A stretch of 64,000 nt of DNA from CAYQJS01 sp964417895 (GTDB lineage: Bacteria; Chloroflexota; UBA6077; SHYK01). Positions 23,364-35,015 of the stretch are shown here, piece by piece (within the stretch, counting starts at the first letter, position 1; each line of letters begins with the position of its first letter). The DNA lies in NCBI GenBank assembly GCA_964417895.1, contig CAYQJS010000012.1:51929-115928 (forward strand). Direction: 5' to 3'. The notes under the pieces were generated by a model, which worked only from the letters and a program-made list of their open reading frames with translations, made no database searches and was not told where the DNA came from. The position numbers were made by a program, and so were the translations under genes.

Positions 23364-24898
23364 TCAACCCCGCGGCACCTGGCGATTACCGTCCTGGATC
23401 GTGCCGGTGCCCCGGTCCATACCGATCTCCACGTGCCAGTTCCCGCGCAGTCGGCTCTCTCGGTCATTGGCTTTGAGCACGTTGAGCACGCGTGCGTAAT
23501 TCTCCGCCAGCTCGTTGTAGGGGCCATCGTGAGCGTGGACGGCAGTGCCACCGCCGCCGATCTCCATGCGCGCAGCGCGACAATCGTTCCGAAGGTAGAG
23601 GTTCTCGACGTTGTACTCGCCGTGGGTCTCGATGTTAGGCGTTCCGAGAACGCGGTTGTAGCGAAACACGTTCCCCCAGCACGACCAGTTGCAAATGAGC
23701 GCGTGGCGACCTTCGACTGACGTGCAGTACTCCACCAGGCAGTCGTCGGAGAAATAGATCTCGGGCAAATACCCGTTGCCGCCGCCCCCAACGTGGCGCG
23801 CGCCGCGGAACAGGCATTCTGAGACGGCGACGCGCCGGGAGCGACCGACGCGAAGCGGTGTGCTGGTACTGTTGACGAAATGCACGTCCCACACCCAGCC
23901 GTCGAGCACCCCCTCCAGCTGTACCGCCTGAAACGTATTGGTCTCCTCGGTGTCCGGAATGTTGCTGGCGTCATCGATTGTCAGGTGCTCGATGCCAAAC
24001 CCCACCACCGGCTGCCAGCGATACAGACGAGGGGCTCCGCCCGCGAAATCGTGGCGCAGCGGAGCATCCAGCCAGACTTCGTCGCCCTCTACGGCGACGA
24101 TGGAGCCGTGCTGCTTCAGCAGGAAATGTTGCGAGCGCTTGTTGGTCGGCGAGTACACAGCCTCAGGCCCGTAGTCGTCGCACAGCAGGTACACCTGGTC
24201 GCCGGGAGCGAACAGGCTGGGTTGCTGGACGATGATCCGCGTATCGCCCCGCCGTGGCCCCCCGGGATCGGGCTAAAGGGAGCGTTCGGATAACGATTGT
24301 GGTCCTGTCCGAAGCTGTAGACGCCAGTGCTGTGGCGGACGTACATGCCCTGGCCCACGGCGCGGAGAAACGTGCTGCGCTGCGCCGAGTACTCAAGCTA
24401 AGCTGGATGGTCGTTGCTCCTGTCCCCGCGCTGCGGATCATTACCGGCCGTCGAAAGATAATGGGGTCGTCGCCGATCACTCGGTAACGGCCTGCCGGAA
24501 GAAAGGCCACCGACCCAGGGCGCCACGACGCCCGTGTTGATGGCATCAGCCAGGGCGCGGAACGCGGGGCCGTCGTCCTGTATCCCATCGCCTGCCGCGC
24601 CGAACTCGCGGCGGACGTCAACCTCGGGCGCGTCCCCGGGCGCGGGCGTCCGGATCTGTAAACCGAGCGCTGGCCAGCGGCGTGAGTCCACCTGAGCGTC
24701 GAGGGTGGCTGGGGCGGAGGCAAGCGCGCGGCTGGCCAACAGGTTCCAACTAGGCGGAGTTACCAATCCCGCCGCTAGCGCGGCGATCATCCTAAGGACC
24801 TGTCGCCTCGACGGGTCGTAGGCAGATACAGGGTTTGCGGTTGTGGGCGAGGGCACTTCGAAATCTGCGGGCCATTCCTCACCGTCGACACGGCTCAA
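23364..24898 (-). pseudogene. Tat-exported right-handed beta-helix (pectate-lyase-3-like) protein with three frameshifts
   Basis: The gene opens at 24898 and has a twin-arginine signal (SRRQVLRMIAALAAGL). The mature start, EVDVRREFGAAGDGIQDDGP, is typical of pectate-lyase-3/glycosyl-hydrolase-28-like beta-helix proteins. The frame then changes near 24520 (SVAFLPAGRYRVIGDDP), near 24400 (EYSAQRSTFLRAVGQGMYV) and near 24258 in a run of six G (DTRIIVQQPSLFAPGDQVYL). It ends at 23364 after clear beta-helix sequence such as VEYCTSVEGRHALICNWSC. All four pieces join into one protein of about 510 residues. At least one change is in a homopolymer, so errors are possible, but three in 1.5 kb suggest decay. 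Confidence 0.75.
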
Positions 24899-24924
24899 GG
24901 CTGCAAGTCTTCGAGTATTCCAGA

Positions 24925-24935
24925 TATAGTATATT
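24925..24935 (+). promoter_or_regulatory. Candidate -10 region of the HigB/HigA pair
   Basis: TATAGT (24925-24930) overlaps TATATT (24930-24935) in an AT-rich island between the two divergent genes. The GTG of the HigB-like gene is at 24942, so transcription would start at or within a few bases of the start codon, as in leaderless mRNAs. There is no Shine-Dalgarno sequence before this GTG. Confidence 0.4.
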
Positions 24936-24941
24936 CGGCCC

Positions 24942-25292
24942 GTGAAGGAAGTCGTGTGGGTTGGGTCGAGCCGCGACGCTCTTAGGGAGTTCCCGGCAGA
25001 GGTTCGGCACGAAATCGGTTTTGCTCTTTACCGGGCACAGGAAGGCTACAAACACCAGAGCGCGAAGTCGCTACAAGGCTTTGGCGGGGCCGGAGTTCTG
25101 GAGATCGTTGATGACTATGATGGAGACACGTACCGCGCCGTTTACACCGTCAAGTTCTCCAGCGCCATTTACGTCGTCCACGCGTTCCAGAAGAAGTCCA
25201 AGAGAAGAGGGCGAACGACAAAGCACGACATAGCCTTGATTCGACGCCGTTTACGATGGGCCGAAGAATTAGAGGCCAGGAGAAAGGAATGA
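24942..25292 (+). CDS. HigB/Gp49-like toxin
   Basis: A 116-residue RelE-superfamily protein. VVWVGSSRDALREFPAEV with RHEIGFALYRAQEG is the Gp49/HigB opening, followed by LQGFGGAGVLEI, DTYRAVYTVKF and IYVVHAFQKKSKRR, which supply the basic residues of the mRNA-cutting site in this family. The C-terminal helix ends LRWAEELEARRKE. It starts with GTG, has no evident ribosome-binding site and overlaps the downstream antitoxin by 4 nt. Toxin-first order is typical of HigBA. Confidence 0.85.
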   Translation: MKEVVWVGSSRDALREFPAEVRHEIGFALYRAQEGYKHQSAKSLQGFGGAGVLEIVDDYDGDTYRAVYTVKFSSAIYVVHAFQKKSKRRGRTTKHDIALIRRRLRWAEELEARRKE

Positions 25293-25627
25293 GTGGGGCG
25301 ATGCGGGCAGAAGACATTAAGTTCACGAGAAGCACGGGGAATGTTTTCGCTGACCTGGACCTTCCCGAGCCTGAGGAGTTGTTCGCGAAGGCGCGTCTAG
25401 CTCACCAGATCTGCACCATCATTGAGGAACGCGGCCTGACCCAGGCTCAGGCTGCTCAGCTACTTGGGGTCACGCAGCCAAAGGTCTCCCTGCTCACCCA
25501 CGGGCGTCTGGCGGGGTTTTCGATGGAACGGCTCATGCGCTTCTTGTTGCGGCTGCAATGTGATGTGGAAATCACTGTGAGGCGGCACGAAGAATCGGTC
25601 GGGCGGGTCACCGTCACTGTAGCATAG
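25289..25627 (+). CDS. HigA-like XRE-family antitoxin
   Basis: A 112-residue protein with a helix-turn-helix at about residues 38-70: AHQICTIIEERGLTQAQAAQ and LLGVTQPKVSLLTHGR. This matches the small XRE proteins paired with Gp49-like toxins (COG5606 type). The N-terminal MSGAMRAEDIKFTRSTGNVF with ADLDLPEPEE is the conserved lead-in. Start ATG 25289 overlaps the toxin stop (ATGA). It should neutralise the toxin and repress the shared promoter. Confidence 0.85.
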   Translation: MSGAMRAEDIKFTRSTGNVFADLDLPEPEELFAKARLAHQICTIIEERGLTQAQAAQLLGVTQPKVSLLTHGRLAGFSMERLMRFLLRLQCDVEITVRRHEESVGRVTVTVA

Positions 25628-25903
25628 GGCACGCTGGTGCCTTAGGCAGGACGGTCGGTCGCGACCCGGGCTCTTACACTTGATGCCCTAGAGGTTGCCC
25701 GCTCGGACGGCGTGCTCACCTCCGGACTAGGTGGCCTCCTTGGGCTCGCAGCGGCCGCCCACGGCACACCGACATCAAGCACTCGCCAGCAGATCGTCAA
25801 CGGGTACTGCACAGCCGTTAGCCGGGACCAAGATTGCGTTTGACCACCCCACGACCGTGCCATATCCTTCGTGCCAGCGGGCAACTACCGTAGGACTGAG
25901 GGC

Positions 25904-27817
25904 ATGCTGACGAAGAGCCATTGGATCCTCGGGCTGGTGTGGCTCGCCGTCGGCGTTCAGTTCCCCGCCAGAGCGCAAGAGGTGGATACGGGCTCGGGCG
26001 CGGAGGCATCGAGTCCCGCTCCCAACACCACCATTCTCCTGACGGAAGACTTCGATGACCCGGAGGTCGGAATTCTCCCAAAGTCGTCGCCCAATCCCGC
26101 AAGGTTCACCCTGGGGTACGAGGCCGGCGAATACGTCATACGGAAGATCGATCCAGAGTTCACGGGCCTTCCTCGTGCCCTAACACCTGGGGCGTACGGC
26201 GATGTGGTCGTTGCAGTCGACGTGCGAGTTGAGGATGCCAACACGGATCGGTGGGCATACGTCGCTTGCCGAGATCGAGCAGGCCAGTTTGGCGCTTATG
26301 CGGCCGGCCTCAACCCGGCGCGTGGGGAGGCCATTCTCGGTGGGTGGGGCACAGGACAGACGCCGGACTGGCCCATTCGCAAGCAAATGGACGTCATCCG
26401 ACCGGGGAACAGCACCAATCGGCTGGAACTCACCTGCTCCGGAACCACGATTGCCGCCGAGGTGAATGGGGAGCTGGTAGGCTCGTTCGCCGACGCAACG
26501 TTTCAACGAGGACCAGTGTTCATCGCTGCTTCAGGCGTCCCCGATCCTGCCGGGGAAACGCGCTTCGACAACCTCATTTTGGCCCAGCCGGACCCCTCGG
26601 TCCTGCCGGCCCCCGCCGTATTAGGCACGATTACGTCGCCCGTGGCTGCCGTAACGCCGGCGACGGGCGCAGTGCTACTCGCAGACAACTTCGACGATCC
26701 GGCCACCGGCCGCCTTCCTACCGGCCCGGATCGGGGTTATGTTGACGGCGAGTACCGTTTGGCCCGGCTGAGTTCAGACGTGGTAGGTGTGAGGGTCCCG
26801 GGCAACTACGGTGATGCCGCGATCGCTGTTGATGTCCGGCTCGTCGATCCTAGAGTCGGTCAGCTTGTTTCGCTGACTTGCGGGCAGACTCCTGGCTTCT
26901 TTCAGCTAGACGTGGAACCCGACGCCCGACAGTTCAGACTCGGGCGGTGGGGCGGAGCCGAGTTCACGTGGCTAGTTGATTGGCGCTTCTCGGCAGCTAT
27001 CATGCGAGGCGGCTCACCCAACCGGATCGAGCTTTCCTGCGCGGGAAGTACGATTTCCGCCACCATGAACGGCACGTTGGTTGCTGCCCTCCGAGACAAT
27101 GCCTACGTAGGCGGCTCATTGAACGTCGGACTCATTGGTCCCGTTAAATCGTTTGAAGCGCGCTTGGACAACCTGGTCGTAACACAGCGGGACGCGGCTG
27201 AGCCACCGCTCGCCCTTCCGCCACCCCCGAGGCCTGGCGAGGTCCTCTTGGCAGACAACTTCGATGATCCCTCTCTCGGCTGGCTCCCAACCTCGTATCC
27301 CGATCCATCGGAGGGCTTCATGGCGGGTTACGTTCATGGGCAATACGAGGTCTGGAGCAGCCAGCCTGGATCGAACCTAATACCGAGCGTCAGAGTCCCG
27401 GGGACTCACTCTGATGCATCCCTCAGCGTTGACGCTACGCTGGTAGACGCGTCAGGCCGGTCCACGGGCGTCACTATTGCATGCCGAGCACAGTCGGCCG
27501 CTGGCAACGAGTACCGGTTGCGCTTGGAGCCAAACGACACCAGCTTCGGCATCGTTCGGTTCAAGGACCGTGTCCAAACAAACCTTACCCCGACAGGGCC
27601 GGCGGGCAGGTCCCTGTCAGTCTACCCGGGGAACTCCGTGAATCGAATCGAACTAACTTGCACCGGTACGACTATTTCAGTGCGAATCAACGGACAGGTT
27701 GTCGCCTCGGTTCAAGATGGCACCCACGCGTCTGGACAGTTCTGGCTAGGAGCACACGCGGCCGTTGGCGGGACAGCGCGCGTGAGATTCGACAACCTCG
27801 TCGTCACCGCGCGTTAG
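25904..27817 (+). CDS. Secreted protein with three tandem jelly-roll (LamG/DUF1080-like) repeats
   Basis: A 637-residue exported protein. The signal peptide is WILGLVWLAVGVQFPARAQ. After a short Ser/Ala/Pro linker come three homologous domains of about 170-200 residues. Each opens with a strand of the form LL(T/A)(E/D)(D/N)FDDP, has a central GDA/SDA strand with DVRL- or DATL-type sequence, then NRxELxCxGxTIxxxxNGxxVxS, and ends with RFDNLxxxQ or LDNLVVT. Linkers are Pro-rich. The NRIEL...NG pattern is that of concanavalin-like sugar-binding folds. There is no membrane anchor or catalytic domain. It probably binds a polysaccharide. Start ATG 25904 precedes the signal sequence directly. Confidence 0.65.
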   Translation: MLTKSHWILGLVWLAVGVQFPARAQEVDTGSGAEASSPAPNTTILLTEDFDDPEVGILPKSSPNPARFTLGYEAGEYVIRKIDPEFTGLPRALTPGAYGDVVVAVDVRVEDANTDRWAYVACRDRAGQFGAYAAGLNPARGEAILGGWGTGQTPDWPIRKQMDVIRPGNSTNRLELTCSGTTIAAEVNGELVGSFADATFQRGPVFIAASGVPDPAGETRFDNLILAQPDPSVLPAPAVLGTITSPVAAVTPATGAVLLADNFDDPATGRLPTGPDRGYVDGEYRLARLSSDVVGVRVPGNYGDAAIAVDVRLVDPRVGQLVSLTCGQTPGFFQLDVEPDARQFRLGRWGGAEFTWLVDWRFSAAIMRGGSPNRIELSCAGSTISATMNGTLVAALRDNAYVGGSLNVGLIGPVKSFEARLDNLVVTQRDAAEPPLALPPPPRPGEVLLADNFDDPSLGWLPTSYPDPSEGFMAGYVHGQYEVWSSQPGSNLIPSVRVPGTHSDASLSVDATLVDASGRSTGVTIACRAQSAAGNEYRLRLEPNDTSFGIVRFKDRVQTNLTPTGPAGRSLSVYPGNSVNRIELTCTGTTISVRINGQVVASVQDGTHASGQFWLGAHAAVGGTARVRFDNLVVTAR

Positions 27818-27915
27818 CCCTATGAGTCGCGACCCTCACACGGCAATCGCTTTATTGGCTCCCTCAACTGGTAGGTCGGCCGGGCCCGCCAGGCCCGCTG
27901 ATATACTCAAACACC

Positions 27916-29881
27916 ATGGCGGAGTTCCGCGTCGTCGCCGAGTTTGCTCCCACCGGCGACCAGCCCAAAGCCATCGAGAAGCTCACCGAAGGTCTGCGCC
28001 GCGGCTTCCGCGAGCAGACGCTCTTGGGCGTCACCGGCTCCGGCAAGACGTTCACCATGGCCAACGTCATCGCCGCGATTGGCCGCCAACGCTCTTGATC
28101 GCCCACAATAAGACGCTGGCCGCCCAGCTCTGCTCCGAGCTGAAAGAGTTTCTCCCGGACAACGCCGTCGAGTACTTCGTCAGCTACTACGACTACTACC
28201 AGCCCGAGGCCTACCTCCCGTCGTCCGACATGTACATCGAGAAAGACGCGACGCGCAACGACGAAATCGACCGGCTGCGCCACGCGGCGACGAAGGCCCT
28301 GTTCGAGCGGCGGGATGTCGTGATCGTCGCATCCGTTTCCTGCATCTACGGCCTTGGCTCACCCGATGAATATGGCAAAGAGGTGCTCACCCTTACCCGT
28401 GGCGAGAGTCGGAAGCGGGACAAGGTGCTGCGCTTTCTCACCGACATCTTCTACGAGCGCAACGACTATGGCTTCACGCGCGGCAAGTTCCGCGTGCGCG
28501 GCGACACGCTGGACATCCACCCCGTCGGCCAGGACTCGGCGGTGCGCGTCGAGTTCTGGGGGGACAATGTAGAGCGCATCACCGAGATCGACTCGCTGAC
28601 CGGCGAGATCCTCGCGGAGCGCTCCGCGATCGACATCTTCCCCGCGAAACACTTCGTCACCTCCGACGACAAGCTTCGTCTGGCCCTGGACGACATCGAG
28701 GTGGAGCTGCAGGAGCGCGTCCAGGAGCTGCAGGCCCACGGCAAGCTCCTGGAGGCCGCGCGGCTGACGCAGCGCACCCACTTCGACCTGGAGATGCTGT
28801 CGGAGGTCGGCTTCTGCCACGGAGTGGAGAACTACGCCCGCCACCTCACGCGCCGCTCGGCGGGCAGTCCTCCCTGGACGCTGCTGGACTACTTCCCCGA
28901 CGACTACGTGATGTTTATCGACGAGTCCCACATGACGCTGCCCCAGGTTCGCGGAATGTATCACGGTGACATCGCCCGCAAGCGGACCCTCGTTGACTAT
29001 GGCTTCCGCCTACCCTCGGCGCTCGACAATCGACCCCTCCAGTGGGACGAGTTCCAGGACCACATCAGCCAGGTCGTTTACGTCTCGGCGACGCCGGCCC
29101 CGTATGAGTACGAGCACAGCGAACAAGTGGTCGAGCAGTTGGTGCGGCCCACGGGACTGGTCGACCCGGAGATCGAAGTGCGCCCCACGAAGGCCCAGAT
29201 CGACGACCTCCTCAAGGAAATCCGTGAGCGAGTCCGTCGGAACGAGCGTTGCATAGTGACCACCCTCACCAAGCGGATGGCCGAGGACCTGGCGGACTAC
29301 CTCCGCGAGATCGGCGTGAAGGTGCACTACATCCACTCCGACGTCGAGACCTTCGAGCGCGTGGACATCCTGCGGGACCTGCGGCTCGGCGTATATGACG
29401 TGGTCGTGGGCATCAATCTGCTGCGCGAGGGACTGGACCTGCCCGAGGTGTCCCTCGTCTGTATCCTCGACGCAGACAAGGAGGGCTACCTTCGATCGGA
29501 GACGGCGCTCATCCAGACCATCGGGCGGGCAGCGCGCCACGAGAGCGGGCGGGTCATCATGTACGCCGACCACGTCACAGACTCCATGGAGCGCGCCATC
29601 CGCGAGACGTACCGCCGCCGCGAGGCGCAGCTGCGTCACAACGAGGAGCACGGCATCACGCCCAGGGGCATCGTCAAGGCCGTGCGTGACATCTCCCCCC
29701 ACTTGCGCCAGGTGGCCGAGACGGCCGCCGAGTACAAGGTGGGCGGTACGCTAGAGCGTCAGGAGGTGCTGCGTCTTATTAAAGGGCTCGAGGCGGAGAT
29801 GAAGCGCGCCGCTCGCGAGCTCGAGTACGAGCAGGCGGCGCTCCTGCGCGACCAGATCTCCGAGCTTCGCCGGAGCATCGC

Positions 29882-29885
<4 letters not shown>
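27916..29885 (+). CDS. uvrB: Excinuclease ABC subunit B, coding frame interrupted by one frameshift
   Basis: The true N-terminus is at ATG 27916: MAEFRVVAEFAPTGDQPKAI and the Walker A motif GVTGSGKTFTMANVIA. At 28085-28088 one C appears to be missing: GGCCGCCAACG would read GRPT with an additional C. As sequenced, this frame stops at 28096-28098. The rest follows in the neighbouring frame: TLLIAHNKTLAAQLCSE, the beta-hairpin SYYDYYQPEAYLPSSDMYIE, DEIDRLRHAA, RTLVDYGFRLPSALDNRPL, helicase motifs to IQTIGRAAR, and the UVR domain LEYEQAALLRDQISELRRS. Corrected, it is about 656 residues, the normal size. UvrB scans DNA for lesions with UvrA. Its stop overlaps the uvrA start. Confidence 0.88.
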
Positions 29886-33199
<3,314 letters not shown>

Positions 33200-33254
33200 C
33201 TAATCTTGGACTGCGCAGGTCTATGACTGCTGGGCGCGAGTTACTCGTGGACTT

Positions 33255-33291
33255 CCCTCTCCCACCGCTGCGGGAGGGGGGAGGGTGAGGG
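33255..33291. repeat. Second copy of the CCCTCTCCC palindrome, opposite orientation
   Basis: CCCTCTCCC (33255-33263) is followed after a short loop by GGGAGGGGGGAGGG and GGGTGAGGG (ending 33291). The order is reversed relative to 4643-4672, which starts with CCCTAACCC-like sequence. It lies between uvrA and the ferredoxin gene. Confidence 0.5.
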
Positions 33292-33370
33292 CAGCCAAGA
33301 CCGGTAGAAGCACCGACGGCTATCCTCGGCCTAGACGGTAGCGCTCCTCAGCATGCCGAACCAATTGAAG

Positions 33371-33400
33371 AAAAACCCCTCGGCCGCAGGCCGAGGGGTT
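33371..33400 (-). terminator. Rho-independent terminator of the ferredoxin gene
   Basis: AACCCCTCGGCC (33374-33385) and GGCCGAGGGGTT (33389-33400) form a perfect 12-bp stem with a GCA loop. On the minus strand the stem is followed by a T run (five A on the plus strand at 33371-33375). It lies 20 nt past the ferredoxin stop codon, so it should end that leftward transcript. Confidence 0.85.
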
Positions 33401-33420
33401 GCTTCCGAGGGGCGCTGGCC

Positions 33421-33681
33421 TCACCTCTTGTAGTAATCCGCGTTGATCTGAGTGTAGTGCTTCATGTCGTCAGGAACGTCGCTGTCCTGCCGGATGGCGC
33501 TCACCGGGCAGACAGGCTCGCACGCGCCGCACTCGATGCACACGTCTGGGTCGATGTAGAGCATCTTGTGTTGATCGAAGTCCGGGTCCGCGCTGGCCGG
33601 ATGGATGCAGTCGACGGGGCAGGCCTCCACGCACGACTGGTCCTTGACGTCGATACATGGCTCCATGATGGTGTACGTCAC
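33421..33681 (-). CDS. Ferredoxin with two iron-sulfur clusters, FdxA-like
   Basis: An 86-residue ferredoxin. MTYTIMEPCIDVKDQSCVEA and CPVDCIHPA give Cys9, Cys17, Cys21 and Cys25, the spacing of 7Fe-8S (3Fe-4S plus 4Fe-4S) ferredoxins, and VCIECGACEPVCPVSAI gives the second set, Cys48, 51, 54 and 58. It carries electrons in the cytoplasm. GTG at 33681 follows GGAGAG; the frame is open to 33759 but the extra residues show no ferredoxin similarity. A strong terminator lies downstream. It is divergent from cobO. Confidence 0.9.
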   Translation of the reverse strand: MTYTIMEPCIDVKDQSCVEACPVDCIHPASADPDFDQHKMLYIDPDVCIECGACEPVCPVSAIRQDSDVPDDMKHYTQINADYYKR

Positions 33682-33876
33682 ACTCGCTCTCCATTGAGAA
33701 TCTTTTGACTGAGAAGCTTCCGACCCGGGGCGCCCAACTATACCAGCTTCGGCCTTCAACTTTCCGACTTCAGGGGTGCCCGGCCGCTTCAGGCCGATGC
33801 CTGCCGTTCACGGCTGCCTGCCAACGCTGCTACCATATGCGCGCCATCGCAACCGCCATCGCAACGGAGGAAATTC

Positions 33877-34467
33877 GTGGCTGGCTTCCAGCATCCGCAC
33901 CAGGTTGATCCCTCGAAGCCGCCGGAGCTGCAAGATCCGGCGCACTTCGAGCTTGGGCTCGTCCAGGTGATCACGGGTGGGGGAAAAGGGAAGACGACGG
34001 CCGCCTTCGGCCTCGGGCTCCGAGCCGTGGGCCACGGCTTGCGCGTGCACGCCGTGCAGTTCATGAAGGGCGATACTCGCTACGGAGAGTTCGCGTCCGT
34101 GGCGCATCTCCCCGGCTTCACCGTGGAGCGCTTCGGGACAGGCGGCCTGGTGGACATGAACAACCCGTCGGAATTTGACCGAGCGGAGGCCGCGCGCGGC
34201 CTCGCCCATGTGCGCGATGCAATGCTCAGCGGCCGCTATCACGTACTTATCCTGGACGAGATCAACGTCGCCGTTGCCTGGAAGCTCGTCCCATTGGAGG
34301 ACGTGCTGGCCCTGATACGCGACAAACCGGCCAATGTGGAGCTGGTGCTTACGGGGCGCTACGCGGACGCCCGACTCATTGAGGCAGCGGACTATGTGAC
34401 CCAGCTGGGTCAGTTGAAACATCCCTATCAGAAGGGCATCCTGGCGCGCCAGGGCATCGACTACTGA
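33877..34467 (+). CDS. cobO: Cob(I)yrinic acid a,c-diamide adenosyltransferase
   Basis: A 196-residue protein of normal CobO/BtuR length. The P-loop is VITGGGKGKTTAAFGLGLRA (residues 31-50). VHAVQFMKGD, the conserved EFDRAEAARGL, HVLILDEINVAVAWKLVP and ELVLTGRYADARLIEAADYV are typical. It adds the adenosyl group to cobalamin precursors. GTG at 33877 follows AACGGAGG. The residues before FELGLVQ are His/Pro-rich. A VOC-family gene lies about 90 nt downstream; if that protein is a methylmalonyl-CoA epimerase the two would fit a B12-dependent propionate route, but no mutase gene is visible here. Confidence 0.92.
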   Translation: MAGFQHPHQVDPSKPPELQDPAHFELGLVQVITGGGKGKTTAAFGLGLRAVGHGLRVHAVQFMKGDTRYGEFASVAHLPGFTVERFGTGGLVDMNNPSEFDRAEAARGLAHVRDAMLSGRYHVLILDEINVAVAWKLVPLEDVLALIRDKPANVELVLTGRYADARLIEAADYVTQLGQLKHPYQKGILARQGIDY

Positions 34468-34558
34468 TGAAGGGGACAGGGGACAGAGCGCAGGGGACAG
34501 GGCGCGGGGGTGGCCGGCCCCTGACCCCAGTCCCCCGACCCCGCCGCCCGGAGGGCGA
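34468..34558. repeat. GGGGACAGG-type repeats between cobO and the VOC gene
   Basis: Three to four GGGGACAG units (34474-34501) are followed by a region rich in CCCCTGACCCC and GTCCCCC that can pair back with them. This is a third family of short palindromic repeats in the window. No gene is seen in this gap. Confidence 0.55.
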
Positions 34559-35014
34559 ATGATCAGAGGTCTGCGGCGCGTCAGCCTGGCGGTGAGGGAT
34601 CTCGCCGGCCCGCTTGCGTTCTATCGCGATGCGCTGGGCTTGAAGGCCTCGGCCGAGATGGACCTTCCCGAGCGGGGGCTCCGGCTCGTGCGACTAGCCG
34701 CTGGCCCAGCCGAGATCGAGCTGATGCAGCCGACGGGATCGGAGGGCACTGTGGCCGCCTTCCTTGATGCACGCGGTGAGGGCCCGTACCACATCGCCAT
34801 CGAGGTCGATGACCTGGAAGCGGAGCTGCAAACCTTGTTAGCGCGCGGTGTCGAGCTAATCGACCGCGAGCCCCGGGCTGGACCCAGCGGACGCATCGCC
34901 TTCGTTCATCCGCGTTCGACTGGCGGCGTGCTGGTCGAGCTCTGCGAGGCGCCCGCGGCCCCGGCGCAGGTCAGCCCGGGAGCCCCGGCTGCCAGTCCGC
35001 AATGGGAGGCCTAG
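34559..35014 (+). CDS. VOC (glyoxalase/methylmalonyl-CoA epimerase-like) protein
   Basis: A 151-residue single-module VOC protein. LRRVSLAVRDLAGPLAFYRD with ALGLKASAE is the first beta-alpha-beta unit, IELMQPTGSEG the next conserved Glu strand, GPYHIAIEVDDLEAELQTL the third and VLVELCEAP the last. The arrangement is that of methylmalonyl-CoA epimerase. However, the first metal ligand, a His in the IDHxGIAV strand of epimerases, is Arg here (LRRVSLAV). The other likely ligands (Glu in IELMQ, His in YHIAIE, Glu in VELCE) are present. I therefore do not assign the epimerase function firmly. cinA begins 1 nt after its stop codon. Confidence 0.75.
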   Translation: MIRGLRRVSLAVRDLAGPLAFYRDALGLKASAEMDLPERGLRLVRLAAGPAEIELMQPTGSEGTVAAFLDARGEGPYHIAIEVDDLEAELQTLLARGVELIDREPRAGPSGRIAFVHPRSTGGVLVELCEAPAAPAQVSPGAPAASPQWEA

Positions 35015-35015
35015 T

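Noticed and set aside
27822..28084. N-terminal part of the 687-codon frame as a real UvrB extension
   Set aside because: It is Arg/His-rich nonsense; the true UvrB N-terminus with GVTGSGKT is in the neighbouring frame from 27916.
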